Assembly (NCBI RefSeq): GCF_003932755.1 | Contig: NZ_CP024202.1 | Coordinates: 3,596,001 to 3,660,000 of the forward strand | Length of the DNA: 64,000 bases | From: Methylomicrobium sp. wino1 | GTDB lineage: Bacteria > Pseudomonadota > Gammaproteobacteria > Methylococcales > Methylomonadaceae | Direction of reading: 5' to 3' | In this document: positions 18,601 to 27,793 of the stretch, piece after piece | How positions within the stretch are numbered: the first letter of the stretch is position 1 | How the letters are laid out: each line of letters begins with the position of its first letter | Notes under the pieces: generated by a model | Databases searched by the model: none | Told to the model about the DNA's origin: nothing | What the model saw: only the letters and a program-made list of their open reading frames with translations | Made by a program: the position numbers and the translations under genes

Positions 18601-18772
18601 CCTGGGCATCGGACAAGTCGGGAATGGCGTCCAGCGGTGTGGCGAGCAGTGACCTATAACCCCAGAAAGCGCAGATCGACACGATCAGCAGGGTCACCAG
18701 GGCATTGTTGGCGCAATAGGCGATCAGTCGCTGAATCAGGCCCGGATGATGGTTATGCGTTTCGTCTACCAT
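15620..18772 (-). CDS. cusA: CusA-type Cu(I)/Ag(I) efflux RND pump (operon 1)
   Basis: Inner-membrane proton-driven RND pump of the heavy-metal efflux class, 1050 aa, 12 predicted helices and two large periplasmic loops. The TM4 signature GGIAVAIGAMVDAAI with its essential Asp matches E. coli CusA. The methionine triad that binds Cu/Ag in CusA is present with the same spacing at Met577 (LLYM), Met627 (PLSM) and Met676 (RTEM). It overlaps the upstream adaptor gene by 7 bp. The trimer would dock with the periplasmic adaptor and the TolC-like channel encoded just upstream. A merT-like gene and a CDF transporter follow. Confidence 0.93.
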   Translation of the reverse strand: MVDETHNHHPGLIQRLIAYCANNALVTLLIVSICAFWGYRSLLATPLDAIPDLSDAQVIIYTDWPGRSPDLVEDQITYPLTTALLAAPNVRLVRGQSFMGQSFVYVIFEEDTDIYWARSRVGEYLDAVSTQLPDGTQPTMGPDATGVGWVYQYALVDYSGQNDLAELRSLQDFKLRYWLESVEGVAEVAAIGGFEKEYQVTVDPDKLAGYGISLNQVASAIRRSNNDVGGRVLEIAGHEHFIRGRGYIHGIADIERIALVANPAGAPVTIGQVAKVSLGPAMRRGLAELDGHGETVGGIVIMRYGEDALDVIDRVKQRLANIKRSLPPGVEIVTVYDRSDLIERAIATLKHTLFEEMLVVSLVIVGFLWHFRSSLIAILTLPVAILLAFIPMSAQHLTADIMSLGGIAVAIGAMVDAAITIIENIHKRLENRENIGDSERRSIIIQAMQEVGPSIFFALLIITVSFLPVFALHGTEGRLFKPLAYTKTYAMGFAALLAVTLIPALAVHLIRGKLHGEQNRLSQKIVSVYIPVVRWVLRFRGWVVGIALLSLLGSLPVFFKLGNEFMPPLNEGSLLYMPTTLPGMSITEAGKVLQAMDRQLKAFPEVERVFGKIGRSTSPTDPAPLSMVEAVVTLKPKAEWRTGLSWDDLIAEMDKTLRFPGMPNIWWMPIQTRTEMLATGIRSNLGIKVFGDDLKTIESTSLAIEQALQQDKRTQPFTRSAFSERLTGGNFIDFVIDRDKISRYGLTVDDVEQVLTAAVGGQTVSRTIEGRERYAINLRYAREFRDNPEALSRVLVPTPGGAQVPISQLASLEFISGPPMLRNEDGFMVSFVLVDVKDTGIADYVDSAKQVVQDEVALPPGVRLEWAGQYKYFEQAKAELSMLVPLTLAIVFLMLFLNHGSIGESLIIMLTIPFSLIGAVWVLYLLDYNLSVAVWVGMIALAGLAAEMGVLMTLYLDLSYRKRSAENRLQTQQDLTEAIVEGAARRIRPKLMTGITTLIGLTPILWQTGTGADVMKRIAAPMVGGIVSTLIVALIVFPAIYSYWKGWELR

Positions 18773-20259
18773 TGTTCCAATCCCGATTTAAGTTTGCTTT
18801 CCGATGCGATCAGGAAATTACCGGAGGTGACGATCTCATCGCCCTCAACCAACCCTTCCAGCACCTCAATGTAATCGGCATTACGTAGCCCGGTCTTGAT
18901 TTTTTTAGGCAGCAAGCGGCCTTCGCCCAAATCGACAAATACCACCCGCTTTTCGCCGGCATAGATCACCGCCTGTTCCGGAACCAGCAAACGCTTGCCT
19001 AAGTCGATTTGAAGATTCATGCGGGCATAGCGGTCGGGACGCAGCTCACCGTCCGAATTCGGCAACGTCATGCGCACCCGCGCGCTACGGCTTACATGAT
19101 CCAGGCTCGGTTCGATGAAATCGATAGTGCCGCAAAAACGCCTATCCGGTTGATCCTCCAGCACGACTTCGGCGCGCATGCCGGGCTTGAGCCACGGCAA
19201 GTCGGATTCGTAAACCTGAGCGTCCACCCAAACCTTGGATAAATCGGCTATGCGTAACAGCGGCATGCCGGCCTTGACGGCGGAACCGGCCACGATATGT
19301 TTTTCGACCAGGGTGCCGCTGACGGGGGACGCTATCGTCAAATATTCCAAGGCCTTACCGCGACGGGCCATGTCTTGAATCTGAGCCGGCGCGATGCCCC
19401 ACAGCGTCATGCGGCGCCGCGCCGCGTCGGCCAGATTGCCTAAACGCTCGTCGCTTCGTCGCAAACTATCGAGGTATTCTTCCTGGGTAGCGACCAATTG
19501 CGGATTGTAGACGGTCAACAAGGCTTGGCCTTTTTTCACCACCTTGCCGACATAATCCGCATTAAGCTCACCGATCCAGCCGTCGAACTTGAGACTGATG
19601 TCGGTTAGGCGGGTTTCGTCATAGACGATTTGCGCCGGCGAGCGGATAGTTTTAACAAGCTGACGGTATGCGACTCGGCCGGTGGTCACGCCGATCAGTT
19701 GCCGACGGTGCGCATCGATCGTGAAAGCGGCTGGTTGCGGAACGGCTTGACCGGAGACGACTTGTCTCGGCAGATGGTCGCTGGCCGTGGCGGACGTCAA
19801 CTCGACACCTTTTCGGCCGGTGCTCATATCGAAGGTCAGCTGCGCACTGCCTTTGACTTCGGATCGAATGGACAGCGTCAACGGCCAGTAGCCTGCCATC
19901 GGCAGTTCATAATGCCCGCGATAATGGCCGGGACTGTCCATTTTCATTTCGATCGGCACCGGCATGGCCGGCATGGAGCCCATTGCCGGCATCTCCGACA
20001 CGGCCTCGATACGGGCATCGGAAACAGGTTGTCCGTCTTTGTCTCGAATCAATAAACTGATCGTGTTATTGCCGACTTTGGGTTTTGCAGGCTCAAGCGT
20101 GACGTCTATGGCAAAAGGCCCGGCCCAATGGCTGAGGGTATCCTCGGGCTTTGCCATACTTTCATCGGCTGGACGATTGTAAACAAACACGAGGCTCCCG
20201 AGCAGCGCGAGTAAAATCGCACTCCCCGACAAATAACCTAATTTATGTTTTGTATTCAT
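18766..20259 (-). CDS. cusB: CusB-type periplasmic adaptor with FixH/YtkA-like domain (operon 1)
   Basis: Membrane-fusion protein linking CusA to the outer-membrane channel, 497 aa. An N-terminal membrane anchor (about residues 8-27) is followed by a beta-sandwich region of about 110 residues resembling FixH/YtkA domains (DKDGQPVSDARIEAVSEMPA), which contains a Met-rich MPAMGSMPAMPVPIEMKM stretch likely to bind Cu(I). Then come barrel-sandwich, short alpha-hairpin and beta-barrel domains (SPVSGTLVEKHIVAG; VWVDAQVYESDLPWLKPG). This N-terminal domain differs from the YxxPMNP metal-binding domain of the second operon's CusB. Overlaps cusC by 4 bp and cusA by 7 bp. Confidence 0.9.
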   Translation of the reverse strand: MNTKHKLGYLSGSAILLALLGSLVFVYNRPADESMAKPEDTLSHWAGPFAIDVTLEPAKPKVGNNTISLLIRDKDGQPVSDARIEAVSEMPAMGSMPAMPVPIEMKMDSPGHYRGHYELPMAGYWPLTLSIRSEVKGSAQLTFDMSTGRKGVELTSATASDHLPRQVVSGQAVPQPAAFTIDAHRRQLIGVTTGRVAYRQLVKTIRSPAQIVYDETRLTDISLKFDGWIGELNADYVGKVVKKGQALLTVYNPQLVATQEEYLDSLRRSDERLGNLADAARRRMTLWGIAPAQIQDMARRGKALEYLTIASPVSGTLVEKHIVAGSAVKAGMPLLRIADLSKVWVDAQVYESDLPWLKPGMRAEVVLEDQPDRRFCGTIDFIEPSLDHVSRSARVRMTLPNSDGELRPDRYARMNLQIDLGKRLLVPEQAVIYAGEKRVVFVDLGEGRLLPKKIKTGLRNADYIEVLEGLVEGDEIVTSGNFLIASESKLKSGLEQW

Positions 20260-21611
20260 AATGCCGCATCCTGCGTTGCTTGCATGCCCGAAAGTGGCAA
20301 AGCGCTGCCAACCGAGTGTTCCAATTCGGCCAAGTGGCGGTGCATGTCCGCCAAGACCCGTTTAGTTTGTAATTGGGTTTGCATCAGGTTATGCTCGCTG
20401 CTGATCAGGGTCAGAAAATCGCCGCCACCGCTGCGGTAGTCGGCCAATGCCGCTTTGAGAGTTTCGTCCGCCAGCGGTAATAATTTTTCTTGATGCAACC
20501 GATAGACGTGCAGGCTTTCGAGGGTCAATTCATAGGCAACCTGCACGTCTTCCCTGATTTTGGCTATCCGGTCGAAATGTTGCCATTCGGCTTGCTTGAT
20601 ACGGGCATACGCTTCGTCTTCGGCGGCACGGCGTTTGTCTTGGTCCAGCGGTAGATTCATCTCGATGCCGACAATGAAACGCTGCTCTTCTAGCCGCCAA
20701 AAGTTGTTGTAACCCGCTGAAACTTTGAAATCGGGATAAAAGTCTTTTTCCGCCAGATCGCTTCGGGATTTGGACGCATTTATACGCGCCGCCAATTCCC
20801 GCAACTCGGGGCGCGATTGCAAGGCAATCTCTTGTAATGCGGCCGGTTTGGGAAGCAATAACTCGGGGCTCAATTCGGACGGCGCCGGCAGCGGCGACTC
20901 CGGCAGACGGTACAGCAATGTGTTGAGACGGGCCAACAGGGTGCGCTTTTCCCGCTCTAGCGAGATTTTTTGATGATCGAGTAGCGCTATTTCAACTTCG
21001 GCTCGCAAAACATCTTGCTTACTAGCCAGGCCCGTCGCGTAACGATCGAGGGCGATGCCGTGAAATTCGGTCAACAAGCGCTGGTTGATCTCGTTAACTT
21101 CGAGGGCTTGATGAATGTAATACCAATCCGCGAATAAGGTCTTCGCGGTGGCCGTGAGCAGCAAACGCAAGGCCGCTATGTTTTCATTGGCCGCCTCGGC
21201 GTCGAAACTGGCCGCCTCGCCCCGTAACCGTCTCTTTCCCGGCCAGGGCAATTTTTGCGAAATGACGGTATTCTGTGAAAAACCGCTTTGCTGATTGGCT
21301 ATCGTCATCGGAGCAAAACTGTGCGATAGCATCGGATCGTCCAAAGCGGATACTTGCTCAGCCCGACTGGCCGTGGCTTGCCATATTGCCTGTACCACTT
21401 CCATTTGCGGATTCGCGGCTAGAATGTCAGACACTAACTGTCCGGACGACAGGGTTTTCCGAGCCTTGTTGACTTGCGGAGTAAAGTTGTCGAAAGCTGA
21501 TGGTCTATTCGATGGGAGTTCGACGGGCGTCTCTTCGGCTAAGCTGATTGCAGCTCGAAAAAAGCCGGTGGCCAACACCAGTCCTCGAAAGGAATAAAGG
21601 TATGATTTCAT
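20256..21611 (-). CDS. cusC: TolC-family outer membrane channel (CusC-like, operon 1)
   Basis: Outer-membrane efflux protein of 451 aa with a signal peptide at the N terminus (hydrophobic to about residue 24) and two copies of the OEP coiled-coil repeat. Typical segments are VISQKLPWPGKRRLRGEAA in the first half and SAGYNNFWRLEEQRFIVGIEMNLPLDQDKRR in the second. No lipobox Cys is seen, unlike E. coli CusC. The gene overlaps cusB by 4 bp (ATGA type) and begins 160 bp downstream of a small exported Cys-rich protein gene. It is the export duct for the tripartite pump. Confidence 0.9.
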   Translation of the reverse strand: MKSYLYSFRGLVLATGFFRAAISLAEETPVELPSNRPSAFDNFTPQVNKARKTLSSGQLVSDILAANPQMEVVQAIWQATASRAEQVSALDDPMLSHSFAPMTIANQQSGFSQNTVISQKLPWPGKRRLRGEAASFDAEAANENIAALRLLLTATAKTLFADWYYIHQALEVNEINQRLLTEFHGIALDRYATGLASKQDVLRAEVEIALLDHQKISLEREKRTLLARLNTLLYRLPESPLPAPSELSPELLLPKPAALQEIALQSRPELRELAARINASKSRSDLAEKDFYPDFKVSAGYNNFWRLEEQRFIVGIEMNLPLDQDKRRAAEDEAYARIKQAEWQHFDRIAKIREDVQVAYELTLESLHVYRLHQEKLLPLADETLKAALADYRSGGGDFLTLISSEHNLMQTQLQTKRVLADMHRHLAELEHSVGSALPLSGMQATQDAAL

Positions 21612-21770
21612 AGAGTGTCTCTAAGCGAAAAATCATTACAACTGTAAGCAAGCGCATTCTCTGTCCACGTCCCGCACCGGTAATGGAGTCAGGAACGTTT
21701 TGTTACAGAAGGCTTGTTATGGCTATGCACCCGTATCACCGGTGCAAGGGTTTTATCGCTAGAGATTGGC

Positions 21771-22211
21771 CTATAGCCGAAGACGCAGGGTGCGCAGAAA
21801 GATTTGCCGGTTGCCGACCAACAGAAACGGTTCAAACGGGGGCGCTGCAGATAAGAGTTTGGGCGTTAGAAAGTCGAAAAATTCCTGAAAGCCAATCGTC
21901 GGAGGCGGTTGCGGGCTATCCAACAATAAGGTCAGGAGTTCTGCCGTACTTGAACCGTGCGTCATGACGACTTCGGTCAATGAGTCCTGAGTCACTTCAC
22001 AGCATTGATCTTGATTCAAGTTTTCCTGCATGGCGCAAGCGTCAATCATCGGACAAGCTTCGGACATGGCTTCATCGCAGCAGCAAACCAGCTTTGGTTT
22101 GCCATGCATCTTTTCACAGGCAAACAGTATCTGGGTATGCGACAGCAACGCCGTAACTAGAAACATCAAGCAAAGTAAGCGTTGCAATGTTAAGTTGCGA
22201 AAAATGGCCAT
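21771..22211 (-). CDS. Small exported Cys-rich protein heading cus operon 1
   Basis: 146 aa from the ATG at 22211 (the frame is open 8 codons further, without better support). An N-terminal hydrophobic segment (LCLMFLVTALLSHTQILFA) looks like a signal peptide or anchor. It is followed by cysteine-rich sequence CEKMHGKPKLVCCCDEAMSEACPMIDACAMQ and CC, then a hydrophilic C terminus ending YLRT-like (IFLRTLRLRL). No named family is assigned, but Cys/Met-rich exported proteins at the head of copper efflux operons are known as periplasmic metal binders or regulators (CopL-like). It precedes cusC by 160 bp on the same strand. Confidence 0.65.
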   Translation of the reverse strand: MAIFRNLTLQRLLCLMFLVTALLSHTQILFACEKMHGKPKLVCCCDEAMSEACPMIDACAMQENLNQDQCCEVTQDSLTEVVMTHGSSTAELLTLLLDSPQPPPTIGFQEFFDFLTPKLLSAAPPFEPFLLVGNRQIFLRTLRLRL

Positions 22212-22294
22212 GCCGCAATTGTATTTTGAATGCACTCGGTATTCAACGCTTCTTTTGAAGAACCTGCATTAATTATTCTGATTAGCAAGATGCT

Positions 22295-22450
22295 TCAGCT
22301 TGCCGAAGCCAAATTCGAACGGGTTCCATTCGTAGCCGCAGCCATGATAAGGCGCGTAGTAATGGTATCGAGTCGGAAGCGTCGGTTAAAGCGGTACGCA
22401 GCCGCACCTAAGTAACGGGTGCCGTATTTGGCGAAATCGAAAGCATGGTA
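22295..22450 (-). pseudogene. IS1595-family transposase, C-terminal remnant
   Basis: Minus-strand translation from about 22450 to the TGA at 22295 gives YHAFDFAKYGTRYLGAAAYR and then FNRRFRLDTITTRLIMAAA. This matches the end of IS1595/ISXO2-type transposases (HAFxFxKYxxRYLxxxxYRFNRRF). Only about 50 codons remain, with no DDE core and no recognisable terminal inverted repeat. It marks an old insertion immediately upstream of cus operon 1. Confidence 0.7.
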
Positions 22451-22813
22451 GGCGCCGCCGCTGAGATGTGCAGTCGAACCACTATGTTACCGAGTTCCGA
22501 TTGCGGGTCAATGAAAACGCGGATGTTTTTGGGGAGTATTTATGGCCGGTCAAGGCTCTGTTTCATAACGCATTACAAAGAAATCGTCTTGTTCGACTTG
22601 CAAGACGGCAGCAGCTTCGGCGTGCACGAAGCAAGGCAACTCGCGGGCGGTAGGCTTGTTTCCAAATTGTCCGATCTCGACGAGATACTGATCGAGGCGG
22701 TCATTTTGGACGAGCTATGGCCTGACGTCTTCGCCGACGACGACACGCAACCCCTCTCCCGTTGGAAGTGGCACTTGGGTGAAATCCGTACCAAGACCTT
22801 TCCCGCAGTGTAA
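22445..22813 (+). CDS. Unrecognised ORF in the inter-cus gap
   Basis: An open frame of 122 codons. The part from about 22570 reads like real protein (YKEIVLFDLQDGSSFGVHEA, then DEILIEAVILDELWPDVFAD and a Trp-containing RWKWHLGEI). Its first third overlaps the IS1595 remnant and does not look protein-like, so the true start is unclear. A +2 frame across 22468-22570 (HYVTEFRLRVNENADVFGEY) also looks coding, suggesting a frameshifted gene. I do not recognise the family. Treat as a decayed or partial gene. Confidence 0.25.
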   Translation: MVGAAAEMCSRTTMLPSSDCGSMKTRMFLGSIYGRSRLCFITHYKEIVLFDLQDGSSFGVHEARQLAGGRLVSKLSDLDEILIEAVILDELWPDVFADDDTQPLSRWKWHLGEIRTKTFPAV

Positions 22814-23253
22814 TTGCCCGAGCCGTTGCGGGCGGTTTATCAGGATACAGAAAGCACCTAAATATCCTATTTGCAAATAATGAAATAAATGTTCATTTTT
22901 TCGTTTCATTTATTTCTTTTCATTCCGTTTTATTTCATTTATCTCACTTCTGTTCACGAACGCCACCGGAAATATAACGAGTATATTGAACAATTATATG
23001 ACGAAATTCCGGTTGACGAGATGCGCGAAAACAATGGCGGTGAATTGTATCAGGATTAGATGACCATAATCAGCACGCATGCCTAATCGCAGAATTACCG
23101 TATTTTTCAAACAGGTAAGGTTAACTGCGGAGCAGCTGACGACGCTGTAATACCGGTACTGAATTTTAAGTTTGATGCTGATCAAGTTCCTAAACGAACG
23201 CTAGTTGCAGGTGCCGGATTGTCTGTCGGCGGCCATTTTCCTTTAATCGTGGT
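22814..23253. other. Intergenic between cus operons, nothing recognised
   Basis: 440 bp downstream of cusA of operon 2 and near the IS1595 remnant. The first part (22870-22950) is very AT-rich with repeated TTCATTTAT/TTTATTTC motifs. The rest holds only short fragments. No promoter, terminator or gene could be supported. Confidence 0.4.
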
Positions 23254-26200
23254 TTATTGAATCGGATCATCCAAGTCTTTCTCTCTTCGCCGCTCCAAAC
23301 TCTGCAGCGCCAGACTGTAGATCACCGGAAACACCAACAGACTCAACATCAATACGGTCAGCATGCCGCCCAACACTGGGGCCGCGATGCGATGCGTCAC
23401 ATCGGCGCCGGTGCCGGTGGCCCACATAATCGGGACCAAACCTAGCATGGTCGTGAAGGCCGTGATCGCAACCGGACGTACGCGAAGGGCTGTAGCCGTT
23501 TCGACGGCCTCCCTGATTTCCGGCCCCGTTAAGGGCGATTGTTTTTGCGCGCGCAGTTTAGCGATTTCGATGTCGATAAAATTCAATACCATCGCGCCGG
23601 TCTCGGCGGCCGTGCCGGCCAGCGCGATAAAGCCGACATAGACTGCCACTGATAGATTGAAATCGTACCAGTAAATGGTCCAAATACCGCCGATCAGGCC
23701 GAAGGGAATCGTCAACATAACGATTATTGGCTCGACAAAGTTTCGGAAAGAAAAATACAGCAGCAAGAAGATCAACAACAAGGTCAAAGGCACGACGATG
23801 CGCAGCCGCTGGGCCGCACGTTCCATATATTCGAACTGGCCCGACCAGCTCACGGTATAGCCTTTGGGTATCTCGACTTGCTGGTCCAGTATTTTTTTGG
23901 CCTGAGCGACAAAGCCACCGATATCCGAGGTTTTGATATCGACATAAATCCAGGCGTTAAGGCGGGCATTTTCGCTTTTGATCGAGGGCGGTCCGCGTCT
24001 GAGCTCTAAATCGGCCACCAAGGTCAGCGGAATTTGGGCGCCGGTCGGGGCTGGAATCAGGACCCGTTTCAGGCTTTCCAGATTATCCCTCAGTTCGCGC
24101 GGATAACGGAGATTCACCGGATAGCGCTCCAGGCCTTCCACCGTCTCAGTCACGTTCATGCCGCCGATCGCGCTTTGAATGATGTCTTGCACGTCGCCGA
24201 CCGTCAAGCCGTAGCGTGCGGCCTGATCCCGGTCGATATCGAAATCAAGGTAATAGCCCCCAACCGAACGATCGCCAAAAGCCGAAAGTGTGTCAGGTAG
24301 GGTTTTCATTACCTGCTCAATTTCTTTGGATAAACGTTGTAATTCATTTAAATCCGGTCCGGACACTTTAATGCCTACCGGTGTTTTGATACCGGTAGAC
24401 AACATGTCGATTCGGGTTTTAATCGGCATGGTCCAGGCATTGGTGACGCCTGGGAAGCGAATCGCCCGGTCCATTTCGGCCATCAATTGCCGAGTGGTTT
24501 TATCCGGGTTTGGCCACTGATTTTTGGGCTTGAGCCGAACCGTGGTTTCCACCATCGACAAGGGTGCCGGATCGGTGGCGGTATCGGCCCGACCGACTTT
24601 ACCGAAGACATGCTGCACTTCCGGGAAGGTTTTCAGAATCTTATCGGTTTGCTGCAGCAATTCCTTCGCCTTGGTGATCGAGATACCGGGAAATGTGCTT
24701 GGCATATAGAGGATATCGCCTTCATCCAGTGGCGGCATAAACTCGCTGCCGGTTTTGGATAACGGATAAGCGGTGGATAACAGCAATACTATGGCTATTA
24801 TTAAAGTGACCGGACGCCAGCGCATGGCTGCTTTCAAAACTGGGGAGTGTAGGAAATGCAGGAAGCGGTTGACCGGATTTTTGTGTTCCGGAATGATTTT
24901 GCCGCGGATAAAATAGCCCATCAAGACCGGCACGACGGTGACTGTCAATAGCGCCGCGGCCGCCATCGCATAGGATTTGGTAAAGGCGAGCGGACTGAAC
25001 AGGCGGCCTTCCTGCGCCTGCATGGTAAAAATGGGCAGGAAGGAGGCGGTGATCACCAACAGCGAAAAAAACAGTGTCGGCCCCACTTCTTTCGAGGCGG
25101 CCTCGATGGCCTGCCAGCGCTCTTGCCGGGTCAGCTCGGCCCGTTTTTTTTCGGCCGCATCGGCCAAATGCTTGTGCGCGTTTTCGACCATCACGATGCC
25201 GCCGTCAACCATGTCGCCGATCGCAATGGCGATACCGCCCAACGACATGATGTTGGCATTGAGCCCCTGTAATTTCATTACGATGAAGGCGATCAAAACA
25301 CCCAGCGGCAACGTGATCACGATCACCAGCGACGAACGCAGATGCAGCAGAAACAAGCCGACCAACACGCAGACGATGATCAATTCTAGGGTCAACGCCT
25401 CGTATAAGGTCGCAACCGCACGTTCGATCAGATCGCCTCGGTCGTAGACCGGCACGATTTCGATGCCTTCCGGCAGTCCTTTTTTCAGTTCCTCAAGCTT
25501 GGCCCTGACACCGTCAATGGTGGCCTTGGCGTTTTCACCGAAGCGCATGACCACGATACCGCCCGCCACTTCACCTTCGCCATTCAGCTCCACCAAGCCC
25601 CGGCGCAGTTCCGGTCCGATTTGAACATGAGCGATATCCTGTATTCGAATGGGCGTGCCATTGGCATCGACCCCCAGCGGTATGCCGTTGATGTCATCAA
25701 TGTTTTGGATATAACCTAGACCGCGCACCATGTATTCGGTTTCGGCCATCTCGATCAATCGGCCGCCGACGTCGTTATTGGAGCGCTGAATGGCCTGTTT
25801 GACTTTGGCTAGCGGGATGCCGTAAGCGAGCAAAGCATTCGGGTCGACTTCAATCTGGTATTGTTTGACGTAACCGCCGACCGAAGCCACTTCGGATACA
25901 CCGGCTACGGTTTGTAATGGATAACGCATATACCAGTCTTGGATCGAACGCAGTTGGGACAAGTCGTGTTTGCCGGTTTTATCAACCAACGCATATTCAT
26001 ATATCCAGCCGACGCCAGTAGCGTCCGGTCCTAATGATGGATTGACACTTTTCGGCAAGCGGCCACTGACATAGTTAAGATATTCCAGAACCCGCGAACG
26101 AGCCCAGTACATATCGGTGCCATCTTCGAAAATGATATACACGAAAGAAAAACCGAAGAAGGAATAACCGCGAACCACTTTGGTCTTTGGGACTGCCAGC

Positions 26201-26418
26201 ATAGCCGTCGTCAAAGGATAAGTGACTTGGTCTTCGACGACCTGCGGCGCTTGCCCTGGGTATTCCGTGAAGACGATCACTTGCACATCGGATAAATCCG
26301 GTATTGCGTCCAAAGGTATGTTTTTAAAGGACCAAAGCCCAGCCAATCCAAGGATAATAGCAGCCAATAGTACGATGAATCGATCTTTGATCGAGCTATG
26401 AATTAATGCATCAATCAT
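23254..26418 (-). CDS. cusA: CusA-type metal efflux RND pump (operon 2)
   Basis: Second full-length heavy-metal RND pump, 1054 aa, in the same class as the operon 1 protein but clearly divergent. The Cu/Ag methionine triad is conserved at Met572 (ILYM), Met622 (PLSM) and Met672 (RIDM). TM4 reads IAIGDMVDGGIVMVENAHKHL, differing from the GAMVDAAI of E. coli CusA and operon 1. The truncated CusA fragment at 14116-14565 is closer to this protein than to the operon 1 copy. Overlaps the adaptor gene by 8 bp. Transports monovalent copper or silver by inference; a different metal preference is possible given TM4. Confidence 0.92.
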   Translation of the reverse strand: MIDALIHSSIKDRFIVLLAAIILGLAGLWSFKNIPLDAIPDLSDVQVIVFTEYPGQAPQVVEDQVTYPLTTAMLAVPKTKVVRGYSFFGFSFVYIIFEDGTDMYWARSRVLEYLNYVSGRLPKSVNPSLGPDATGVGWIYEYALVDKTGKHDLSQLRSIQDWYMRYPLQTVAGVSEVASVGGYVKQYQIEVDPNALLAYGIPLAKVKQAIQRSNNDVGGRLIEMAETEYMVRGLGYIQNIDDINGIPLGVDANGTPIRIQDIAHVQIGPELRRGLVELNGEGEVAGGIVVMRFGENAKATIDGVRAKLEELKKGLPEGIEIVPVYDRGDLIERAVATLYEALTLELIIVCVLVGLFLLHLRSSLVIVITLPLGVLIAFIVMKLQGLNANIMSLGGIAIAIGDMVDGGIVMVENAHKHLADAAEKKRAELTRQERWQAIEAASKEVGPTLFFSLLVITASFLPIFTMQAQEGRLFSPLAFTKSYAMAAAALLTVTVVPVLMGYFIRGKIIPEHKNPVNRFLHFLHSPVLKAAMRWRPVTLIIAIVLLLSTAYPLSKTGSEFMPPLDEGDILYMPSTFPGISITKAKELLQQTDKILKTFPEVQHVFGKVGRADTATDPAPLSMVETTVRLKPKNQWPNPDKTTRQLMAEMDRAIRFPGVTNAWTMPIKTRIDMLSTGIKTPVGIKVSGPDLNELQRLSKEIEQVMKTLPDTLSAFGDRSVGGYYLDFDIDRDQAARYGLTVGDVQDIIQSAIGGMNVTETVEGLERYPVNLRYPRELRDNLESLKRVLIPAPTGAQIPLTLVADLELRRGPPSIKSENARLNAWIYVDIKTSDIGGFVAQAKKILDQQVEIPKGYTVSWSGQFEYMERAAQRLRIVVPLTLLLIFLLLYFSFRNFVEPIIVMLTIPFGLIGGIWTIYWYDFNLSVAVYVGFIALAGTAAETGAMVLNFIDIEIAKLRAQKQSPLTGPEIREAVETATALRVRPVAITAFTTMLGLVPIMWATGTGADVTHRIAAPVLGGMLTVLMLSLLVFPVIYSLALQSLERRREKDLDDPIQ

Positions 26419-27793
26419 GTCGATGATCTCCTTGTTGTACCGGAGTTACCTTGTCTTCGATGCGATGGTTGGTGTTGTTTGATTCCTGCTGGTGTGGCAT
26501 AGAAGTCGTATTCATCTGTCCGGCAGGTTGATTAGGGGCGACCATTTTGGCGGTGGCTTCACGCAGTTTGGATTCCGAATCGATCAGAAATTGCGCCGAG
26601 GTAACCACCTCTTCACCGACTTTAACACCTTCTAAAACGGCTACTCTGCCATTGGAGGTCAACCCCAGCGTCACCGGGCGCGGTTCGAACTTGCCCGGAG
26701 CGCGCATTACGAAGACTTGTTCCCGGGTGCCGGAACGGATGATCGCTTCGCTGGGCAAGGTTACAGCTTTCAACTGTTTACTGGCCATAATGGCAACTTG
26801 GACATACATGTCCGGTTTCAGCAACAGCTCCGAGTTATCGAACACGAGCCGAACTTTGATGGATCGCGTTTTAGGTTCGGCATAGGGATAAACATAAGCC
26901 AGATGGCCTTTAAAAGTACGACCAGGGACGCCTGCCAACTGCATTTCAACCGGGTCGCCCACTTTGACCCAGGGTAATTCATATTCATAAATATCGGCAT
27001 AGACCCAGACGGTGGAGAGATCGGCGATCATGTAGAGCTCGGTCGCCGGTGTGACATATTGACCTTCTCGAACGCCGATATTCATGACGATGCCTGCCGC
27101 CGGAGAATGAATATGCAAACTTTTTTTGATCTTCTGAGTACGCGTCAAATCATGTAGTTGGTGGGAAGGCACATCCAATAACTTGAGCCGCTCACGCGAA
27201 CTGTTCAGCAACTCCTCGGCACCCCGTCGAATATCCTCGATAGGACTATTTTCCAAGGCCTTGAGATTGTTCAGAGACAGAATGTATTCCTGTTGACTAG
27301 CCACCAATTGCGGCGAATAAATACTGAGCAGGTCGTCATCTTTTTTGACCCATTCGCCGGTTTTATCTATCCGCAAGGTTTCTATCCAGCCTTCCGTTTT
27401 TGGATGAAGTCGAACCAGATGCTCTTCATCGTAGGCTACCCGACCAACCGCGCGAACAATGTGCGAGAGCGTTTCTTGATTGGCAATGGCCGTGCGGACA
27501 CCGATATTCTGTTCGGTAACCGGATCAATTTTGACGGTGCCTGACGGCGTGGTTGTGCCGTTTAAGTCATCTGCATAGACCGGAACATAATCCATGCCCA
27601 TCGCATCTTTCGCCGGTATTGGGGAAGTCACGGACGGATTCATCGGACTGCGATAAAACAAAGGTATTTTACTCGGTGTTGTTGATGAAGCGGCATTCTG
27701 TGTTTCACTCTGATGCCGGGTTGCTAACCAATACCCTCCGCTCAGCCCCACAGCCAATAGTAAAGGCGCTGCAATGATCAAGGACTTATTCAT
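26411..27793 (-). CDS. cusB: CusB-type periplasmic adaptor with N-terminal heavy-metal-binding domain (operon 2)
   Basis: 460-aa membrane-fusion protein. After an N-terminal anchor (residues 5-24) it carries the short heavy-metal-binding domain seen in E. coli CusB: FYRSPMNPSVTSPIPAKDAM, then GMDYVPVYADD. The Cu-handling Met residues are kept. Barrel-sandwich and beta-barrel domains follow (SPAAGIVMNIGVREGQYV; VWVYADIYEYELPWVKVG). The C-terminal tail is His-rich (ending GDHRHD) with Met and Gln/Asn, another likely metal-binding segment. Overlaps cusC and cusA by 8 bp each. Confidence 0.9.
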   Translation of the reverse strand: MNKSLIIAAPLLLAVGLSGGYWLATRHQSETQNAASSTTPSKIPLFYRSPMNPSVTSPIPAKDAMGMDYVPVYADDLNGTTTPSGTVKIDPVTEQNIGVRTAIANQETLSHIVRAVGRVAYDEEHLVRLHPKTEGWIETLRIDKTGEWVKKDDDLLSIYSPQLVASQQEYILSLNNLKALENSPIEDIRRGAEELLNSSRERLKLLDVPSHQLHDLTRTQKIKKSLHIHSPAAGIVMNIGVREGQYVTPATELYMIADLSTVWVYADIYEYELPWVKVGDPVEMQLAGVPGRTFKGHLAYVYPYAEPKTRSIKVRLVFDNSELLLKPDMYVQVAIMASKQLKAVTLPSEAIIRSGTREQVFVMRAPGKFEPRPVTLGLTSNGRVAVLEGVKVGEEVVTSAQFLIDSESKLREATAKMVAPNQPAGQMNTTSMPHQQESNNTNHRIEDKVTPVQQGDHRHD

